Origin: JARROD01 sp037384225
GTDB taxonomy: Bacteria > Pseudomonadota > Gammaproteobacteria > Pseudomonadales > Cellvibrionaceae
NCBI GenBank assembly: GCA_037384225.1
Contig: JARROD010000075.1
Location: 1-26,765 of the forward strand
Length of the DNA: 26,765 bases
Reading direction: 5' to 3'
Position numbers and translations under genes: made by a program. The stretch's first letter is position 1, and each line of letters begins with the position of its first letter. The notes under the pieces are model-generated. The model was not told where the DNA came from. It saw only the letters and a program-made list of their open reading frames with translations, and did not search any database. Positions 7,520 to 15,103 of this stretch are shown one piece after another.

Positions 7520-8662
7520 CTATTCGTTCGTCCCATAACCCACAGGGTAAAAAATCGTATCCCGATAGCCACAAATAACCGGCAGGTAACCGCTCAAAGC
7601 CCGGTCGAGTTCGGGATCGTTGCTGTCGACCAGTAGCGGCCTCCCCTGCAATTCCCCAATTTTGGTTTTGGTGGCCACCACCTTTAAGTTGTTTTTGCCC
7701 AGACGGCGTAAAACCTCAGGTGTCAGCTGCTGATTGCCGCGGCCAATGATATGCCCCTGGCCACCGATAGGCGTAATTATCGCTTTGACTGCTTCACTGT
7801 GTCCGGCAACCAACTGCTCCAGTTCCGGTCCACTGATATCCTTCGCCAGCTGTTGCTGATTTAAAATAACATCCACCCCCAGGAGGGTGTTGTCCAACCC
7901 CAGTTCTTCCATAAAAGTCCTGGTAGTGGTTCCCGGCCCGACGATATAGAGGGTTTCCGGTTCCAGCTCCTCAATCAGCTCAGCGGCGATATCCGCCAGT
8001 ACCAGTTCCTCGACCTCACGACCGCCGCTTTTTACCTGCTGTACAAACCGGCCTTCCTCAGGGACGAGCAATTCACCGTAGTATCTGGCTTTTACGATGC
8101 CGTTGCGAAAAGCGTCCTCGTCGATATCCCTGACTTCCTGCGCGGTAATATTGACCAGCCTGCCCTCCAGCAGCAAGCCTATCACCTGCCCCGCCGCCGA
8201 GGGCGATATGGCGTAGACGCCGGAATGCATTTTCACGCCACAGGGAATTCCGAGGGCAGCCTGCTCAGTGCCCACAGCGTTGCAGATATTGCGCGCTGTG
8301 CCATCTCCACCGGCAAATACCAGCAGATCCACGTCCCGTTCCCGCATGGCCCGGGCAGCGGCTTCGGTGTCGGCAGCCGTGGTCGCGTCCGGGTCGATAT
8401 GACCTATCACCTCGGGTGTAAACCCGGCGGCCAGGGCGCAATCCTCCCCCATGGGGCCGGGGTAAGTCACAATTTGCAGCCGTTCCCGGTAATCAGCCAG
8501 ACAGCCGAGCGCAACAACGGCTCGCTCGGCGGCCCGCAAGCGTGAACCCCGCGCCAGCGCGCGGGACACTATGTCATCGCCATCGCTGCCCTTGAGACCG
8601 GCGGGGCCACCGATGCCGGCCAGCGGATTGATTATCAACCCCAGTGAAAACAGTCTAGTCAC
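7520..8662 (-). CDS. ATP-NAD kinase-like protein (COG3199/AcoX-like)
   Basis: This cytoplasmic protein of about 380 aa belongs to the diacylglycerol/NAD kinase fold superfamily. Near the N-terminus is LGLIINPLAGIGGPAGLKG. The nucleotide-binding motif is FAGGDGTARNI at about 116-126, with GIPCGVKMHSGVYA after it, and the C-terminal half has IVGPGTTTRTFMEELGL, then ITPIGGQGHIIGRGNQQL. Homologues are annotated as ATP-NAD kinase family or AcoX proteins; the true substrate is uncertain. The start is inferred as the GTG at 8662: GGGATA precedes it by about 6 nt, the protein then begins just before the conserved LGLIINP, and it overlaps the upstream stop as GTGACTAG. An ATG at 8704 would add 14 residues encoded by an inverted repeat. 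The pectate lyase follows directly. Confidence 0.88.
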   Translation of the reverse strand: MTRLFSLGLIINPLAGIGGPAGLKGSDGDDIVSRALARGSRLRAAERAVVALGCLADYRERLQIVTYPGPMGEDCALAAGFTPEVIGHIDPDATTAADTEAAARAMRERDVDLLVFAGGDGTARNICNAVGTEQAALGIPCGVKMHSGVYAISPSAAGQVIGLLLEGRLVNITAQEVRDIDEDAFRNGIVKARYYGELLVPEEGRFVQQVKSGGREVEELVLADIAAELIEELEPETLYIVGPGTTTRTFMEELGLDNTLLGVDVILNQQQLAKDISGPELEQLVAGHSEAVKAIITPIGGQGHIIGRGNQQLTPEVLRRLGKNNLKVVATKTKIGELQGRPLLVDSNDPELDRALSGYLPVICGYRDTIFYPVGYGTNE

Positions 8663-8686
8663 GACTATCCCGGTCGTGACTAGACT
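8652..8686. repeat. Perfect inverted repeat at a gene junction
   Basis: Two perfectly complementary 14-bp arms, AGTCTAGTCACGAC (8652-8665) and GTCGTGACTAGACT (8673-8686), flank the 7-bp spacer TATCCCG. In the minus-strand mRNA this strong hairpin covers the stop codon of the 131-aa gene and the proposed GTG start and Shine-Dalgarno of the kinase-like gene. No U-tract follows, so a simple intrinsic terminator is unlikely. A translation or mRNA-processing control element is the better guess. Confidence 0.85.
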
Positions 8687-9050
8687 TTTCATGCCGCTTT
8701 TCATGCCGTTCCATGTCGTAATAGTGCATATTCACCTCCTCCGTTACCCGCCGCTTTATCTCGGCCCGGTCCGACTCGGCGACACCGTAGCGGGTCGACA
8801 AACGGGAGAAATCCCTGTCTGTAAGGCTTAAACCTATGCGCTGGCGCGCGCTGCCATCGAACGGCAGGCCGACGATTTTTCGCACCAGATTGCTGGGTGT
8901 CATCTCCCGGTCCACGGCTTCATGTTTGAGGCAGCGGGTGGCGTAGGCGGTGAAGGTAAAATGAACCTGGACTTTTTGCAGCGCTGAGCGCTCCGCTCCC
9001 CATTTGTCGGAGATGTCGTCAAGCCCAGTGGATTTGACATCAAGAGGCAT
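8655..9050 (-). CDS. Hypothetical protein, 131 aa, in PspA cluster
   Basis: This soluble, basic protein of 131 aa has no recognisable catalytic motif. The middle (KVQVHFTFTAYATRCLKHEA, then MTPSNLVRKIVGLPF) and the RQRIGLSLTDRDFSRLSTRYGV segment suggest a helical, possibly nucleic-acid-binding fold of ribbon-helix-helix type. That is a weak guess from pattern. The C-terminus is charged and rich in histidine, arginine and aspartate. Its ATG overlaps the end of the upstream gene by 11 bp and its stop lies in the 14-bp inverted repeat. Tight coupling to the PspA cluster suggests a role there. Confidence 0.75.
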   Translation of the reverse strand: MPLDVKSTGLDDISDKWGAERSALQKVQVHFTFTAYATRCLKHEAVDREMTPSNLVRKIVGLPFDGSARQRIGLSLTDRDFSRLSTRYGVAESDRAEIKRRVTEEVNMHYYDMERHEKRHEKSSHDRDSRD

Positions 9051-9684
9051 TGGGCCACATTTCCTCGATGACGGTTACCGGCAGTGATTTGCTCACATAG
9101 ACATCTGTTTCGCCACCCTCCCAGATTTCCGCCGACAATCCAAAGACGTCGTCGGCACCGCCGTTGCAGGCGTGGTAGCGCAACTCTTCGGCATCCTCAC
9201 CGACATAACGGGTTCTGACCTCCGAGCGCATATCCCGGTTGTAAAAATAGGCTTGCGCCATCTTTTCCGTCTGTCGGTAGGCGGGGGCCAGCCAGCCTTC
9301 CAGTTCCGGCGGGGCGGCCTCAAGGCGGGTGGCAATTTCGGCGAAATTCTCGCCCCAGAGTTCAGCAAAACTGTCCTCACCGAACAGGGCAAAGACGGTA
9401 TCGCGGGGAATTTCCACACTGAACGTCATTTCAATATCGCCGCTGTCCTCACTGAGCGACAGGGAGACGACCCGGTCGGCGCTGGATTTGAGCGTGAATT
9501 CAGGCTCAAATCCACCCGGGTACTCATAGGCGCAAACCTTTATGACCTCCAGGGTTTCCCCCTGCAAACACGCCGGCAGGGTTGAGCGGGGTTTAAAGGT
9601 TATCAGATCCCCCACCCTAAGCTCGGTGGGAGACGTCAGCGTCCGCGCTGGTGTTTTGTCTTTGCCAAACAGTTTTCTAAACAT
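9040..9684 (-). CDS. YjfK-position conserved protein of PspA operon
   Basis: This is an acidic cytoplasmic protein of 214 aa. It starts with the short basic segment MFRKLFGKDK, typical of peripheral membrane helices in PspA-linked proteins. A beta-rich part follows (LRVGDLITFKP, GETLEVIKVCAYEY, VVSLSLSEDSGDIEMTFSVEIP), then a helical and a mixed C-terminal part (AYRQTEKMAQAYFYNRDMRSEV). I cannot assign the family with certainty; its place directly after pspA corresponds to E. coli yjfK (DUF2491). It starts 9 bp after the pspA stop with no good ribosome-binding site, so translation may be coupled. Confidence 0.78.
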   Translation of the reverse strand: MFRKLFGKDKTPARTLTSPTELRVGDLITFKPRSTLPACLQGETLEVIKVCAYEYPGGFEPEFTLKSSADRVVSLSLSEDSGDIEMTFSVEIPRDTVFALFGEDSFAELWGENFAEIATRLEAAPPELEGWLAPAYRQTEKMAQAYFYNRDMRSEVRTRYVGEDAEELRYHACNGGADDVFGLSAEIWEGGETDVYVSKSLPVTVIEEMWPNAS

Positions 9685-9693
9685 GGTTGGAGG

Positions 9694-10386
9694 TTATTTG
9701 GCCGCTAGTTCGGCCAGTATATCATCGGCAGAACTTCCCGACTCACCGATTCCGGCCTGAGCCAGGCGTTTGTCGAGGTCGGCGCCAGTTTCCATGTCGT
9801 GCATCCACTGATCGGCGGTCAATTGATTTTCAAAATCGCTGTGCTTTTTCTGGACCCGGTCCAGTGCCCGCTGTACCCGCTTGGCGCGATTTTCGGTGGT
9901 CGGCATGGCGGCCATGGTGGCTTTTTTGGTTTTGTTCAGCTCTTCGACGGTCTTGGCTTTCTGCAAATCGATTTTGTTTTTTTCGATAAGCTTTTCGCGC
10001 TGTTGAATCACGTGATAGATTTTTTTAACCTCGCCTTCCAGCACACTGAACTGCGTCTCGACATCGGTTTTGCGCGAACGAATGTCCGCGATTTTTTCCG
10101 CCACACCCCGCGCCAGATCCGTTTCCCCTTTTTCCATGGCCAGCTTGGCTTTTCCCAGGTAGTCCGCTTCGTCCGCCCGCAGCTCGTTGAGTTCGCGCTT
10201 TAACGCCACTTCCCTCGCCTTCAGATCGCGCACACTCAATTTCGCCCGGGCTATACCATCTTCCGCGTCGCGGATCTCCTGTTCCAGAATTCGAATCGCC
10301 TGAGAGTCCACGATGGATTCACCCACTTCGCTCACACCGCCGCGGATGGCCGTGACAATATCGCCGAAAATATTTCTCAATCCCAT
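9694..10386 (-). CDS. PspA/IM30 family protein (YjfJ-like)
   Basis: PspA-family proteins are peripheral, ESCRT-III-like membrane proteins that coat and stabilise stressed membranes. The 230-aa protein is nearly all coiled coil. It starts GLRNIFGDIVTAIRGGVSEVGESIVD, with amphipathic character, and the long helices carry ILEQEIRDAEDGIARAKLSV, then LGKAKLAMEKGETDLARGVAEKI. The C-terminal end is DDILAELAAK. I chose the ATG at 10386 because AGGTGA precedes it by about 6 nt; a GTG at 10395 is less likely. The DUF2170 stop is 10 bp upstream. No pspF, pspB or pspC gene is in the window, so this is the YjfJ-type branch rather than the classic phage-shock operon. Confidence 0.95.
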   Translation of the reverse strand: MGLRNIFGDIVTAIRGGVSEVGESIVDSQAIRILEQEIRDAEDGIARAKLSVRDLKAREVALKRELNELRADEADYLGKAKLAMEKGETDLARGVAEKIADIRSRKTDVETQFSVLEGEVKKIYHVIQQREKLIEKNKIDLQKAKTVEELNKTKKATMAAMPTTENRAKRVQRALDRVQKKHSDFENQLTADQWMHDMETGADLDKRLAQAGIGESGSSADDILAELAAK

Positions 10387-10396
10387 TTTCGTCACC

Positions 10397-10807
10397 TCAC
10401 TTTAAAAAGTCTTTAAGCGCATCGAGCACTTCAAGGGTGTTGTCCGCCTGCACTTCCAATTCGTGTGCCAGGTTCTCAAAAACCGTGTTCACCGCCATGG
10501 AGCCAAACAGGATGTACATATCCTCCTGCAGCCCGATTGCGCTCAGGGGCACGACAGGGCTCAGAGCCAGTAGAATTTTATTGAGTTCATCGCGCTTGTC
10601 GTCCACCACATCACTGAGCGCAAACAACGGGGTTACGGAAATAATCTGCGTGTCTGTCGCGGTTACCACTATGGGAAAATCCGGGTTTTCCGAACAGGTC
10701 ACTTCCAGCGTATCGCCCTGCTCCGAGAGCACCGCGTCGAAGGTTACCCCGCCGGCGGTGTGGTAATCGTTTAAACGAAAGCTGATTTCTTCAAGTTTTT
10801 CAGACAT
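10397..10807 (-). CDS. DUF2170 (YjfI-like) protein
   Basis: This 136-aa acidic cytoplasmic protein shows the DUF2170 pattern: RLNDYHTAGGVTFDAVLSEQ, LEVTCSENPDFPIVVTATDTQI, VDDKRDELNKILLALSPVVPLS, and a C-terminal NTLEVLDALKDFL. DUF2170 (E. coli YjfI) is coupled to PspA/YjfJ in many genomes and its function is unknown. I chose the ATG at 10807 because AAGGAG lies 7 nt upstream; an upstream in-frame start at 10852 has no such site. It is the first gene of the PspA subcluster, after a 136-bp intergenic stretch that could carry its own promoter. Confidence 0.92.
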   Translation of the reverse strand: MSEKLEEISFRLNDYHTAGGVTFDAVLSEQGDTLEVTCSENPDFPIVVTATDTQIISVTPLFALSDVVDDKRDELNKILLALSPVVPLSAIGLQEDMYILFGSMAVNTVFENLAHELEVQADNTLEVLDALKDFLK

Positions 10808-10898
10808 TGGGGGTCTCCTTGTACAAGCTCTGAACGGGCAATAGAGCAACACAGAATGGCATATTATGACATTTAGTCACGAATATATGCCTTAATCG

Positions 10899-10961
10899 AT
10901 CGTGGGTCAACCTTATCCTGCATCAACATATCGTGCTTCAACCTTATCGTGCTTCAACATT
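10899..10961 (-). repeat. Short tandem array at the 3' end of the speE-like gene
   Basis: Four imperfect units of 15-16 bp occur in succession: 10899-10914, 10915-10929, 10930-10945 and 10946-10961. The consensus on the minus strand is about AAYGTTGAAGCACGAT. The array spans the last codons and the stop of the speE-like gene and runs into the gap before the DUF2170 gene. Confidence 0.75.
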
Positions 10962-12737
10962 GTTAGAAAAGTTCTCACTGTTAAAAGCGTCACGGTGAAA
11001 CACTTCACTGGAAAAAAACACCCCATCCCGCTTGCGCCAGGCGTCGCGGTGGTAGGCGTATACAACGTGACTGCCCAGTGTGTTTACCTTCACCGCGTCC
11101 CTCCTCTCATAATAGTTAGGTGCAAACACAAAGGCCGCCAACAGTTGCTGCCGCGATACCCAGGGGTGAGCCACCGGCAGCCCGGTGCTGCGGGCAATGC
11201 GCTCCGAGGCCGGCGCCCCCGTTTTAACACCGATACTCCAGCCCCACTCGCCAAACGAGGGCACATTGGTGTGGTACTGCTCTGTCGTGAACCCCGCTGA
11301 CTGCAGGGTTTTACCTATGGCGACAAAGGCTTTTTTGGAGTGGTAGGGTGACGTCGACTGAATCGCCACAGCGCCGTCTCCCGCCAGTATTTCCCCGAGT
11401 TTGGAATAAAAATAATCGCTGTAGAGTTTGTTCAAGTCCGGGTGGCTCGGATCAGGCAGATCCACAATAATAGTATCGAAGCGGCGCCCCTCGGCTACCA
11501 GGCGCTCGGTTTGTAAAAAAGCATCGCCGATCAGCACCTCAACCCGGGAATCGAGCAGGGCTTTTTGGTTCAATTGCAGTAACTTTGCCGACAACTCCGG
11601 CGCCGCGGTAGGATCCCGGCCGGAAAATAGATCGATCATTTCCCGATCGAGTTCCAGCAGCGTCACAGCGCGCGGTTGCCAGCGCAAAACATCCCGTAGC
11701 GCCAGCCCGTCGCCACCGCCGATGATCAGCACCCGATCCCGGCGCGCCGACGCCAGCAACGGTGGGTACGTCAGCAAAGCGTGGTAAATCTGTTCATCGT
11801 TACTGGCAAATTGCAGGTGACCATTGATATAGAGACTCTGTACCAGCGGCAGGCCGGCGCCGACACGGCGTTCAGTCACGGTCAGATACTGGTGGGGCGT
11901 GATACGGGTGTGAACCACCCGGTCTTTGAACAGCATATTGTTAAGAGACAGCATCCAGTTGGAGCCCTGAACAGCGATCACCGCCACCAGCGCCAGCACC
12001 ACCGCGTGGACTAACCACAAAACCGCGCGGGTGTGGATATAGCGCTGATAACGCCATAAAAACACCATTCCCATTAACAAATTGACGCTGGCGGTGCTCA
12101 CCGCCGCCACGATAATCGGCAAGCGTAGGCACACCAGCACCCAAATCGCCGCACCTATGCCCGCACCGATATAATCGGCACCGTAAATGGTGCCGGCATT
12201 GTGCTCCAGATGCTCTTGATGCAAAGCCTGCCGCACCCGGGCAATCAAGGGAATCTCCATACCCACCATCAACCCCAGCGCGAAGCCGGCCACAAACGGC
12301 ATGGTATCGGCGAAGCGGCGAAACCCCGTCACTACCCCTCCAGCAACCTGGATCGTGGGGTCGAGGCCATAGACAGTCTGTAATTGCGCAGGCAAGATAT
12401 AGGCCGCCGCAAACACCGCCGCCATAATCAACACGCAAACCGCACCCAACAGCCCAATGCCCACTTCCAGCCAGGCGAAGCCACTAAAAGGACAGCGAAT
12501 ATACCTCGCGTAGAAGGCCCCGATGCCCATCGACACGATCATAACGCCGATCATGGCGTATATCGTCGCCTCGACCGCACCCAGTATGCGCCCGGCATAG
12601 TGGGAAAGGAGGTACTCGTAAATCAGACCACAGGCGGCGAGCACCCCCATAATGACAATAAGCGCCAGATCGTGACGCATTAACGGGTCGCGCCAGAAAG
12701 CCATCCGGTGCGCGACTGGCATTGGTGCCTGCTCCAT
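10944..12737 (-). CDS. Membrane-embedded spermidine synthase-like protein
   Basis: This 597-aa protein combines an N-terminal membrane part (about residues 24-265, seven or so hydrophobic helices including LALIVIMGVLAACGLIYEYLL and VVLALVAVIAV) with a C-terminal aminopropyltransferase domain. The Rossmann motif LIIGGGDGLALRDVLRW is at about 337-353, the acidic LLELDRE follows, and VDLPDPSHPDLNKLYS is at about 425-440. It would transfer the aminopropyl group of decarboxylated AdoMet to an amine at the membrane. The SpeE motif YHE is YHA here (DEQIYHALLTYPPL), so substrate specificity may differ. The DUF350 gene ends 5 bp upstream. GTG at 12740 is an alternative start. Confidence 0.9.
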   Translation of the reverse strand: MEQAPMPVAHRMAFWRDPLMRHDLALIVIMGVLAACGLIYEYLLSHYAGRILGAVEATIYAMIGVMIVSMGIGAFYARYIRCPFSGFAWLEVGIGLLGAVCVLIMAAVFAAAYILPAQLQTVYGLDPTIQVAGGVVTGFRRFADTMPFVAGFALGLMVGMEIPLIARVRQALHQEHLEHNAGTIYGADYIGAGIGAAIWVLVCLRLPIIVAAVSTASVNLLMGMVFLWRYQRYIHTRAVLWLVHAVVLALVAVIAVQGSNWMLSLNNMLFKDRVVHTRITPHQYLTVTERRVGAGLPLVQSLYINGHLQFASNDEQIYHALLTYPPLLASARRDRVLIIGGGDGLALRDVLRWQPRAVTLLELDREMIDLFSGRDPTAAPELSAKLLQLNQKALLDSRVEVLIGDAFLQTERLVAEGRRFDTIIVDLPDPSHPDLNKLYSDYFYSKLGEILAGDGAVAIQSTSPYHSKKAFVAIGKTLQSAGFTTEQYHTNVPSFGEWGWSIGVKTGAPASERIARSTGLPVAHPWVSRQQLLAAFVFAPNYYERRDAVKVNTLGSHVVYAYHRDAWRKRDGVFFSSEVFHRDAFNSENFSNNVEAR

Positions 12738-12742
12738 CACAG

Positions 12743-13627
12743 TTAACTCATCAGAACTTTGACTATCACTGCAATGCCGATAAAAGTGGCCGCTTCGATA
12801 AAAGCGATACCGATATTTTTTTGATTATCCACTTCCTCATGGACATCCACACCGGGCAGAATCACGGGGCGCAGCAGTCTATATAACCCCCAGATCACCA
12901 GCACCATGACCAGCGAATATACCAACCAGGCCAACACTGACATCCAGATCGCGGCGGGCAGAAAATTCACCAGATTGCTCACGGCGGTAACCGCGAAAGC
13001 CGTGGCGATAATCTGCCCCGCATAGCGAACCGCCAGCGCGGTATTGCCACCGGCTATCGCCGCCTGCCAGGATTCACCGCCGTTGCGGCGGCGGTAAACG
13101 CCAGTACGGATTTGCACCACCGCGAACATCACAACCTGGGAGGCAAGAAACACCAGGCCGACGGCTCCAATCCCCTGCCAGGTTTCGATTTCCACCCAAT
13201 GCACGGCGGCGCTGATTATCAACCCCTGTGCCACCAGACTGGCCGCGTTGACAGTGCCCGCGGCGAGGTTATGCGCCCGCAGTTGTTCGCCGAGCGAAAA
13301 TCCCCGCAGAAACAACTTATCGTTGATAATCACGCCCAGTTTCAAAAGCACGATTCCACCGACGGCAAAACTGAGCACATTGATCGCTTCCTGCACCAGC
13401 GAAACCGCCGCCTCCCCGGATACCGCGGCGGATAAAACCAAACACAGTGCCGCGATACCGCCGGCGACCGATAACCCAAAAGCGAAGTTGTCTTTGTGGG
13501 CCAGTTCCTCCTTGACGTTGACCCCTGCGAATAAGCCCTGCAGGGCACGAAAACCAAACAGGGCTCCGACGGCGATCAGTAGATTTAAAGCGAGAACCCC
13601 AAGCATCCAACCACTTAAATAACCCAT
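12743..13627 (-). CDS. Double DUF350 membrane protein (YjfL-like)
   Basis: The 294-aa integral inner-membrane protein has about eight hydrophobic helices. The DUF350 helix-hairpin motif, an acidic residue followed by N-x-A (or a variant), appears four times: EELAHKDNFAFG at 40-51, GEQLRAHNLAAG at 113-124, ESWQAAIAGGNTALA at 185-199, and EEVDNQKNIGIA at 264-275. That amounts to two DUF350 domains in tandem. E. coli YjfL has one. The function is unknown; acidic and Asn residues in the membrane suggest transport or ligand binding. GGGGGAGGG precedes the ATG by about 9 nt. It lies between the lipoprotein and the SpeE-like gene, in the same operon. Confidence 0.92.
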   Translation of the reverse strand: MGYLSGWMLGVLALNLLIAVGALFGFRALQGLFAGVNVKEELAHKDNFAFGLSVAGGIAALCLVLSAAVSGEAAVSLVQEAINVLSFAVGGIVLLKLGVIINDKLFLRGFSLGEQLRAHNLAAGTVNAASLVAQGLIISAAVHWVEIETWQGIGAVGLVFLASQVVMFAVVQIRTGVYRRRNGGESWQAAIAGGNTALAVRYAGQIIATAFAVTAVSNLVNFLPAAIWMSVLAWLVYSLVMVLVIWGLYRLLRPVILPGVDVHEEVDNQKNIGIAFIEAATFIGIAVIVKVLMS

Positions 13628-13645
13628 TTCAATACGCCCTCCCCC

Positions 13646-14683
13646 TCACTTGCCGCCACCGCCAAAGCTGCGTGAGACACTGCTGCGGCCACGGGAATTG
13701 TAGTTGCTGAAAAAAGATCCGGAACTGCGTTGGCTAGCGCCGGCAGCGCGCTTATTTCCAGAGCGGCTTGACTGGTACGACGATGAAAACTTACCCGGCA
13801 GATTGCTGACCTGTCGGACCCGGGACGCGAAGCGCGATGAACTGCTCGCCGTTGTTCCGCGCTTTTTAGCATAGGGGCTGTCAAAGGATTTTCCCTGCCG
13901 GGAAAATTTTTCTTTCGCGCTCTTAAAAACCGTGTTTTCCTGGCGCCGTTGCCGCGGGGAACGATAGTAGTCGCGCCCCCAGTCATGATAGTAGCTGTAA
14001 TCCCGATAACGCGCCCAATCACCGTAGCGCACCGCGCCGATGATATTGGAGAACATGGAATACATGCCGTAAAACTCCCAAAATGACGTGCCGTCGCTGC
14101 GTTGCCGCCACTGGCCGTAATTGGGGTTGCCGATCAATTGACTGCCGGCGCCGAAATCTTTGGCGTTGTTGGCTCTCAGGCTGGCCTCTTTCGCCATCGA
14201 TTCGACCCGGCCCAGTTCGCCACCGGACATATCCGCCAACACATTGACCGGATCGGACAACGCCGCATCGAAATTCTCCGGAGCCGCCGCCATGCGGATA
14301 CTCTCCAGTTCCCCAGCCACCTGCAACACAGCCTGCTCGCCCCGGGATGGCGCCGTCTGAATGTCCTGGCGGACGTCTTCCAGCCGCCTCGCCAACCCCT
14401 GATAGAGGGGACCTTCGGCACTGGCGTCCAAGGCCAGGGTATCGGCAATTTCCGCCATTTGCGGGGAATTCTTTTTGATATGGCGCGCGTACATTCGCAG
14501 CAGCGTTGCATTGCGAATATGACCCGCCGCCAGATGCTGCTGCAATCGCTGTAAATCACTGGCGGTACGCTGCCGGCCCTGCTCCAGGAGTTGCTCCCAC
14601 TGTGCCTGTTTTGAGGCACAACCGCTCAGGAAAGCAAAACAGACGAACATGAACAAGGCAAACGCAATCCGGGGTCTAGGCAT
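13646..14683 (-). CDS. Lipoprotein with S/R/G-rich tail
   Basis: This is a predicted lipoprotein of 345 aa: MPRPRIAFALFMFVCFAFLSGC with lipobox LSGC. The helical middle (TLLRMYARHIKKNSPQMAEIADTL, RLEDVRQDIQTA) is followed by YGMYSMFSNIIGAVRYGDW and RDYSYYHDWGRDYYRSPRQR. The last 100 or so residues are low-complexity, rich in Ser, Arg and Gly, ending SFGGGGK. The exact function is unknown. The start at 14683 has GGGAAGGA about 9 nt upstream; ATG at 14689 is only 3 nt from it. It overlaps the end of speD by 8 bp (start before speD's stop), so expression is coupled. Confidence 0.82.
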   Translation of the reverse strand: MPRPRIAFALFMFVCFAFLSGCASKQAQWEQLLEQGRQRTASDLQRLQQHLAAGHIRNATLLRMYARHIKKNSPQMAEIADTLALDASAEGPLYQGLARRLEDVRQDIQTAPSRGEQAVLQVAGELESIRMAAAPENFDAALSDPVNVLADMSGGELGRVESMAKEASLRANNAKDFGAGSQLIGNPNYGQWRQRSDGTSFWEFYGMYSMFSNIIGAVRYGDWARYRDYSYYHDWGRDYYRSPRQRRQENTVFKSAKEKFSRQGKSFDSPYAKKRGTTASSSSRFASRVRQVSNLPGKFSSSYQSSRSGNKRAAGASQRSSGSFFSNYNSRGRSSVSRSFGGGGK

Positions 14684-15044
14684 AATCATCAATCCTTCCC
14701 TCACCCCGTGCCAGCACCCGTATTGATGTGCGGGCGCGGGAATCATAGGCCGCTATACGCTCAGCGGCGATCTCAGGCTGACAGTCTCCGCACATGAAAA
14801 TATCAAATGCGGCGTAGTTATATTCCGGCCAGGTATGTACTGACATATGGGACTCGGCAAGTATAAGCACACCGGTCACCCCCAATCCCTGCCCAAAGGG
14901 GTGAAAGTGGGCTCCCAATACCCGGGCCTCGGCCGCTTTAGCGGCTTCCCGCAGTAATCGCTCAAGGGCCTCGCACCCCAAACCGGACTGTGCGCCGATG
15001 CACTCCATAATCAGGTGCTTGCCTTTGCACTTTCTATCAGCCAT
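14676..15044 (-). CDS. speD: S-adenosylmethionine decarboxylase proenzyme
   Basis: This pyruvoyl enzyme makes decarboxylated AdoMet, the aminopropyl donor for spermidine synthesis. The 122-aa protein is of the short prokaryotic (SpeH/class 1B) type and is autocleaved at the E64-S65 bond in LAESHMSVHTWPEYNYAAFD. Catalytic residues S65, H70 and C85 (FMCGDC) are all present. The N-terminus has KGKHLIMECIG. It is the first gene of the operon, after 428 bp of non-coding DNA with repeats. The SpeE-like partner that would use the product is three genes downstream, with the lipoprotein and DUF350 gene in between. Confidence 0.95.
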   Translation of the reverse strand: MADRKCKGKHLIMECIGAQSGLGCEALERLLREAAKAAEARVLGAHFHPFGQGLGVTGVLILAESHMSVHTWPEYNYAAFDIFMCGDCQPEIAAERIAAYDSRARTSIRVLARGEGRIDDYA

Positions 15045-15103
15045 TACCTAGTGCCTATCAGCGATTGTGGTATCGAGCATTGTATTACCGAGCTTGGGTT
15101 TTA

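Noticed and set aside
9694..10386. Classic phage-shock operon
   Set aside because: No pspF, pspB or pspC; the neighbours are of YjfI/YjfK/YjfL type.
10830..10860. Sigma54-like promoter upstream of the DUF2170 gene (TGCCAT...TTGC on the minus strand)
   Set aside because: The -24 lacks the GG and the spacing is one base too long; no PspF is present.
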